Of a DNA stretch of 11,154 nucleotides, positions 7,205-11,154 are shown one piece after another (the first letter of the stretch is position 1; the number at the start of each line of letters is the position of its first letter). The translations under genes and the position numbers were made by a program. Location of the stretch: positions 1 to 11,154 of the forward strand of contig JALLPB010001518.1 in assembly GCA_036939975.1 (NCBI GenBank), in the 5' to 3' direction. This DNA comes from Cyclostephanos tholiformis (taxonomy: Eukaryota; Bacillariophyta; Thalassiosirophyceae; Thalassiosirales; Thalassiosiraceae). The notes below the pieces were generated by a model that did not search any database, was not told the DNA's origin, and saw only the letters and a list, made by a program, of their open reading frames with translations.

Positions 7205-7723
7205 GTCCGAGTCAAATCGGAAGGCTGAGTCACCATGGACGGTGCTTGACAGGGCTGTTGGGGGCGCCCTCATGCAATAGAGGGTCTGAGTCTCCCTCAT
7301 TCTCCATCGGCAGAGGAAGGACTCTACATGACAACCATCCTTGAGGAGGGAGGTGATGAGCGGGAGAAGGTTAGTCGGGAAGCTCATCTTTTTGCTAGCT
7401 TCAACTGCTGTCTGAAATCTGATCCTTGGTTTATTTCTTTTCCTGAGACATTTAGGAATATAGTGATTTCTCCATCCTCATATGGGCCAGAGTCATTGAC
7501 TCCCCTGGATGAGCAGGTTGATCATTGTCTTGCGGAGTGTGGGGTCTGTTGGGATGAGCGCTTGGAATAAAAACATAGAAGGAATGGTGCCACATAAAAT
7601 ATTAGGTAAGTGACTTGTTGTCCTGTGTCCAAATTTGGCCCAGCCATGAGCGCCGACATCTTGAATGCCCATGTCCATGCTGGCGTTGCTAAACAGTGAC
7701 AAGCTAAAGTTGTATTCTAAAGG
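7205..7723 (-). pseudogene. Element B gag remnant, 5'-truncated
   Basis: Fragments in two frames read as one degraded Gag: MDMGIQDVGAHGWAKFGHRT and FLFQALIPTDPTLRKTMINL (7702-7500), then after a frameshift near 7503 DSGPYEDGEITIFLNVSGKE and RQQLKLA. A second shift near 7400 gives SKKMSFPTNLLPLITSLLKD, followed by MRAPPTALSSTVHGD running into protease. The first frame is open back to about 7723, exactly to the left edge of the candidate LTR of element C, as expected if C interrupted gag. The real start codon is not in the window. I recognise the FxFQxLxPTDPxLxKTM pattern as belonging to this copia lineage, with moderate certainty. Confidence 0.65.
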
Positions 7724-7819
7724 TGATTACTTATTTATGAGTATCTGCTTTTGATTTCACTTGAGAAAAACCTGTATTGCAAACCTTCCACTTGGATGAA
7801 ATTTAAAATTCTCCAATCA
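7724..7819 (-). repeat. Candidate short 3' LTR of element C (96 bp)
   Basis: On the minus strand this begins TGATTGGAG 18 bp after the element C stop codon and ends AAGTAATCA, giving TG...CA ends in a 5-bp inverted repeat (TGATT/AATCA). It lies exactly between the end of element C Pol and the resumption of element B gag. The length is very short for an LTR and no clear polypurine tract precedes it, so it may instead be 3' untranslated sequence or a truncated LTR. The matching 5' copy lies outside the window. Confidence 0.35.
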
Positions 7820-7837
7820 CTAAAAAGCTATTTTTGG

Positions 7838-10800
7838 CTATGTTCGTGACTCGCAGTCTAACACACCCTTGTAGCCTAACGTAGCTTGTGGTATGTGTGG
7901 TTTTGTCTGTCTGTTCTCCCTCTGCCGTCTGGCTTCTGTTAGGTCCTTTACCTTGGTCAAAAAAATTGATCTGACGTTGACATGGTGTGAAGGAGGGTGA
8001 TGCTTGGTAAAATAGTCTGCCAGATTTGTTTTCCCCGGGCGCCAATAAATTCTAAATTGTCCTTGCGCTTCCCGGTCGCGTAGCCAGTGATATCTCATGT
8101 CCATCGCTTTGGTTCGCTTGGGCTGGATTTTGCTATTTATTACACCTTCCGCTGTCGAATTGTCCGTTTGAATTGGTGTTTTTGGTTGCTGGTGGCCAAG
8201 TTCGGTGAGTATTTGACGGATATACACTGCTTCTTTTGCATTGATGTATAACGCTCCTAACTCTGCTTCAGCCGCTGATGACATAACCGCTTTAATTATT
8301 GTGGCAATGCTGAGAATTGCGCCGTTGTTCGGAGGGAATTCATCATCGTTGGAAAGGAAAAAATGGCCCCCCGCTCGACTACGTGATTTCTTCTCGTTGC
8401 AATATCCTGCATCGCTGTGTACGGCAAGTATCATCTTGCTTGCTTTGTACAATATAACTGCCTCTTCCTGTGTTGCGCAATAATCCAACAGCTGTTTGAT
8501 TATCGTCATTGTTTTTTCAGTAGGTTTCGCTTGTTCCGTGGCAATAGCGCTGAGGGCAGGGAGGATGGTGTTGTCAACCGCTCGTCCATAGTAGAGCAGT
8601 GTTCCCGCAACCGCTTGGACGTATTTTGTGTCCTCTTTATTCAGAGGGGGGGACTGATCCTCTTCCTCCGCATATTGTGTGACCGCTCCATATTTAGGGA
8701 CAACGTGGGGATGGGGAGAGTTTTGTTTTTTCTTGGGGGGGGGGTGGTTGAATCGTTGCAGTGCTTTCGTTATGTACCCTGGCATGTGAACAAAAACTTT
8801 GCGGTCTGTATAGTCCCATTCCACAGTGAGTCCGATGTATTTGTTTGCCTCCCAATCAACTGTTGTAACATAGTCCTTTTTGAGTGCGTTGATAATATGA
8901 TTTGCATCATCCATGTTTGTGTATTTTATTGCGAAGTCGTCCACCACTAATGTGAAACATGTTTTTCTGCTGATGTGTTTCCAAAGGCCTGGAACAATCT
9001 TGCTTTGGTAATACCCCACTTTGGCAAGCCTGTCTTGTAATAGTTCTTGTGCAATTATTCCCGCTTGTGGTAATCCGTACATGCCCTTTCGAATCTCACA
9101 GTAAATGTACCCGTCGTCTGTTTTCTTTTCTTGTAGGTTGTACTCTTCTACAATTTCATCTGGTATGTCAGTAATCTTCAATCGCATATATTCATACCGT
9201 TTCATCGGGGTGTTGAGGTAAAAGTCTTTCAGGTCAACCATGACGCATTTTGCTCCTTCTGTGGAAATGATGCTGTTAAAAAGGATTTTGACTAGGGTCA
9301 TGTCGGCTGTGGGGGTGCCTACATCGTCGGGGTAGTTGATCCTGTCTCCTCCCGCGGTGAGTCTTGTTCTTTCCTTTTCTTCCTTGTGTGGTCGATAGTC
9401 GCATGTGAAACTTCCATAGGTAACATCTCTTATTCTGTCGTTGGGAACCTGGTTTTTTTGGATAAAGATGATCGTGTCGGTTCCTTTCACTCTTCCTCCT
9501 ACTCCTTGAGCTAGTCGTCCGAATTCATTGGCTGCTGAGGTGAGCCATATTTTTGCATGTTTTGGGTTTTTGATTAATTGCCTGTAATTGAGATATTCAC
9601 CCGTGTCTTCGTCTCGGACCAACTGAATTCGTTCTTGATGATCTTGACCCTGGAGTTGTCGATTGTTTTGAATATGGGATTGTGATCGGTCACTGGTGTT
9701 ATTTTGGGTCCATGATCGTAGTTTTCGTAATTGGACTGATGGTGTTTCCAACTGCTGCTCCACCCTTGGAGATGTGTGTTTCTTCTCTTGATTCACCCTT
9801 GGTGATGCGTGATTTTTCTCCACCCTTGGAGTTGGTATGTTATTGCGGAGTGGCTTGTCAATGATGGCTCTGGTCACCGATGGTTGATGCCTGGTGAGGT
9901 TGATTGGTATTGTTGGCTTTAACGTTTGCGTTATTTCTGCCTCCGGTATTATGACTGATTTGTCGAAGGTTATATGTCGCTGGTTGTTCTTTGGCGGTGA
10001 TGGTAAGTTGTTGAGTATCGCATCAATTTTCTCTAATGCCTCGATTTGGGCCGCTCCCTTATGATTCTTTTGTCCTCTGATTGCATGGGTTAAGTCATCT
10101 ATTGCCTTTACCAGGGTGTCATTTGGAGTCAGTGTTGGTTGGGTGATGTAGCGGTGTTTAAAGAAAACTGTGTCCGATATCCGTTCACTTCGCGTGGTCT
10201 TCACATATATCTTGTGGCATCGGTAATGTTCTGGTGAGGTTCCGATGTACCAACCGTCGGTTGCATGTTCCGCCCAAGTGCCTCGTTTGTCTCTGTTTTC
10301 GAATAATTGGACGGCGCATCCAAGTGGGGCAAGTGGCATCTTGTTATAGTCAAAGTTTCCCTGTGCGTATTGATACGCTGATATTGTCGGCACCACATTT
10401 GCTGGTCTGAGTAAGTTCAAGGTGAGTATTGCTTGTGGAATCAGTTTGTCCCATAGTCTCATAGGAAACGTGTCGTCTACACCTGCTAATATTGCTTTGA
10501 AGTGTGTTTTGAACGTCTGGATTGCCCTTTCTGCCAGATTTCTGCGATGGTTGTCCGGTGGTACCAGTTGGATGCTGCAATTTTTCTTGATTTCTGCTTT
10601 TAGTTCTGCCGATGCTTCGTTGTCCATAATGTGAGTTGTCGGTGTTATTATTCCTGTTGCCGTTATTCGTTTCCACAAAGTCTGATATGCCTTGATCATT
10701 GCTCCTGCCGTTTTGTCCTTGAGGGGTTCGGCATCGATGTAGTTGCCGTCCACTTCGACCATGACCATGATATACTTGTTGCCTGAGCTGGATGTGGCTG

Positions 10801-11154
10801 GAAATCTTCCTGTTTGGTCGGTATGCATGGTTTCTGCTGCATTGTGGATTTTGGTTAGTATGTCTCTCATCTTTTTGGGCTTTGGCACATTTGCATTGTT
10901 TTGTTCATTTTGCATTGTTGTTTCTATTCTAGTTGATCGTATACCTTGTCGTTGTCGCTTCATGTGTCCTTTCTGCGTTTCATCTGATTCTGGGTGGTGT
11001 TTACTGACGTTTGCTACTGTTAACGATGGCCACGTGATGAAAAAACCCATTCTGATGGCTTTTATCCATGTTTCTTTTGTCGGGTAGCCCGCTGCCGCAT
11101 GTAGGTATTTGATTGTTTGTTCTATGGATGGGAGTGAGTATGCATTTGCCACTT
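7838..11154 (-). CDS. Element C Pol polyprotein (integrase-RT-RNase H), Ty1/copia type, partial at 5' end
   Basis: This is an uninterrupted frame of at least 1,104 codons, open through the right edge and ending at TAG 7838-7840. Numbering from codon 11152: residues 6-60 form a pre-integrase-like segment without a visible HHCC zinc site. Integrase core about 108-250 has TDQTGRFP (Asp112), HIMDNEAS (Asp177) and NLAERAIQTF (Glu208). A disordered linker (about 360-510) carries repeated SPRV units. RT spans about 550-790, with CVMVDLKDFYLN (Asp640), KGMYGLPQAG and LVVDDF (Asp738-739). RNase H spans about 905-1050, with HSDAGY (Asp914), SSAAEAE (Glu962), TDNSTAEG (Asp997) and NLADYFTK (Asp1046). 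All recognised catalytic residues are present and there is no stop, so this copy is probably young. Integrase before RT places it in Ty1/copia. Gag and protease must lie to the right. The motifs match diatom copia elements as I know them, and probably the same clade as element A. Confidence 0.95.
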   Translation of the reverse strand, partial: VANAYSLPSIEQTIKYLHAAAGYPTKETWIKAIRMGFFITWPSLTVANVSKHHPESDETQKGHMKRQRQGIRSTRIETTMQNEQNNANVPKPKKMRDILTKIHNAAETMHTDQTGRFPATSSSGNKYIMVMVEVDGNYIDAEPLKDKTAGAMIKAYQTLWKRITATGIITPTTHIMDNEASAELKAEIKKNCSIQLVPPDNHRRNLAERAIQTFKTHFKAILAGVDDTFPMRLWDKLIPQAILTLNLLRPANVVPTISAYQYAQGNFDYNKMPLAPLGCAVQLFENRDKRGTWAEHATDGWYIGTSPEHYRCHKIYVKTTRSERISDTVFFKHRYITQPTLTPNDTLVKAIDDLTHAIRGQKNHKGAAQIEALEKIDAILNNLPSPPKNNQRHITFDKSVIIPEAEITQTLKPTIPINLTRHQPSVTRAIIDKPLRNNIPTPRVEKNHASPRVNQEKKHTSPRVEQQLETPSVQLRKLRSWTQNNTSDRSQSHIQNNRQLQGQDHQERIQLVRDEDTGEYLNYRQLIKNPKHAKIWLTSAANEFGRLAQGVGGRVKGTDTIIFIQKNQVPNDRIRDVTYGSFTCDYRPHKEEKERTRLTAGGDRINYPDDVGTPTADMTLVKILFNSIISTEGAKCVMVDLKDFYLNTPMKRYEYMRLKITDIPDEIVEEYNLQEKKTDDGYIYCEIRKGMYGLPQAGIIAQELLQDRLAKVGYYQSKIVPGLWKHISRKTCFTLVVDDFAIKYTNMDDANHIINALKKDYVTTVDWEANKYIGLTVEWDYTDRKVFVHMPGYITKALQRFNHPPPKKKQNSPHPHVVPKYGAVTQYAEEEDQSPPLNKEDTKYVQAVAGTLLYYGRAVDNTILPALSAIATEQAKPTEKTMTIIKQLLDYCATQEEAVILYKASKMILAVHSDAGYCNEKKSRSRAGGHFFLSNDDEFPPNNGAILSIATIIKAVMSSAAEAELGALYINAKEAVYIRQILTELGHQQPKTPIQTDNSTAEGVINSKIQPKRTKAMDMRYHWLRDREAQGQFRIYWRPGKTNLADYFTKHHPPSHHVNVRSIFLTKVKDLTEARRQRENRQTKPHIPQATLGYKGVLDCESRT
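9730..9832 (-). repeat. Degenerate tandem SPRV repeat in element C linker
   Basis: The protein reads TPRVEKNH, SPRVNQEKKH, SPRVEQQLE, TPSVQL in succession (residues about 441-474). The DNA shows repeated CACCCTTGG blocks on the plus strand. The array sits in the hydrophilic linker between integrase and RT. Unit lengths differ, so it has diverged since it arose by duplication. Confidence 0.7.

Larger units (their letters stand above)
3451..7723 (-). mobile_element. Element B: degraded Ty1/copia retrotransposon, 3' LTR present, 5' end missing
   Basis: Minus-strand order is gag remnant, protease, integrase, RT, RNase H, polypurine tract, LTR. Integrase before RT is diagnostic of Ty1/copia as opposed to gypsy. 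The sequence motifs differ clearly from elements A and C, so this is a separate lineage. The element carries multiple frameshifts, at least three nonsense codons, an internal deletion between RT and RNase H, and substitutions at integrase catalytic positions, all pointing to an old copy. Its 5' LTR and the start of gag are absent at the right, where element C begins. The simplest reading is that C is nested in B. Confidence 0.85.
7724..11154 (-). mobile_element. Element C: apparently intact copia retrotransposon, 3' part, nested in element B
   Basis: This covers the Pol frame and the short candidate LTR. It is oriented like element B and abuts B gag with no intervening unique DNA, which indicates nested insertion. 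AAAGG at 7719-7723 would be the 5-bp target duplication if the LTR edge is correct. Its 5' LTR, gag and protease should lie to the right. Confidence 0.75.

Noticed and set aside
8417..8950. A plus-strand frame of 177 codons rich in Cys and Phe
   Set aside because: It is antisense to the RT/RNase H region of element C, whose catalytic motifs are unmistakable on the minus strand.
1..11154. Elements A and C as two halves of one retrotransposon split by element B
   Set aside because: Reading the minus strand, the 3' half (C) comes before the 5' half (A). That order cannot arise from a simple insertion in one element.

Overview
The window looks like repeat-dominated eukaryotic nuclear DNA, most likely from a diatom or a related stramenopile. 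The call rests on the style of the three Ty1/copia-type polyproteins: a Gag with an RGG-rich N-terminus, a protease site reading LDNQST, an integrase reading TDQTGRFP, an RT box reading VVDD, and a second lineage with GECVSV, CGVNSHFQNG and YVDDG motifs. I know these patterns from diatom 'CoDi'-type elements. This is family recognition from memory, not a database search. I see no bacterial operon, rRNA, tRNA or CRISPR array.

Layout. All three retroelements lie on the minus strand, so they read from right to left. Element A occupies 1 to about 1940 and may include more LTR to its right. It is the 5' part of a copia element: a primer-binding-site candidate, gag, and the start of protease, running off the left edge. 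Its gag carries two nonsense codons and is split by a 217-bp insertion (1288-1504). That insertion has 23-bp imperfect terminal inverted repeats and a 6-bp target duplication, and removing it with one duplication copy restores the gag frame. From about 1945 to 3091 there is no recognisable gene. This stretch may hold the 5' LTR of element A and then C-rich, probably unique host DNA. From 3092 to 3450 there is a possible broken host coding exon on the plus strand.

Element B occupies 3451 to about 7723. It is an old, degraded copia element of a different lineage: gag remnant, protease remnant, integrase with substituted catalytic residues, RT, RNase H, a polypurine tract and a well-defined 339-bp 3' LTR (TGTTA...TAACA). 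The LTR abuts the putative host exon. Element C occupies about 7724 to the right edge. It has a single open frame of more than 1,100 codons covering integrase, RT and RNase H with all recognised catalytic residues, and it looks young. It appears to be inserted into the gag of element B, so the missing 5' end of B should lie to the right of the window.

Inferred history: B inserted next to or into a host gene and decayed. C later landed in B. A non-autonomous DNA transposon landed in A. The genes do not form a pathway; each element encoded the usual set of Gag, protease, integrase and RT/RNase H for its own retrotransposition, and only C still looks able to supply enzymes.
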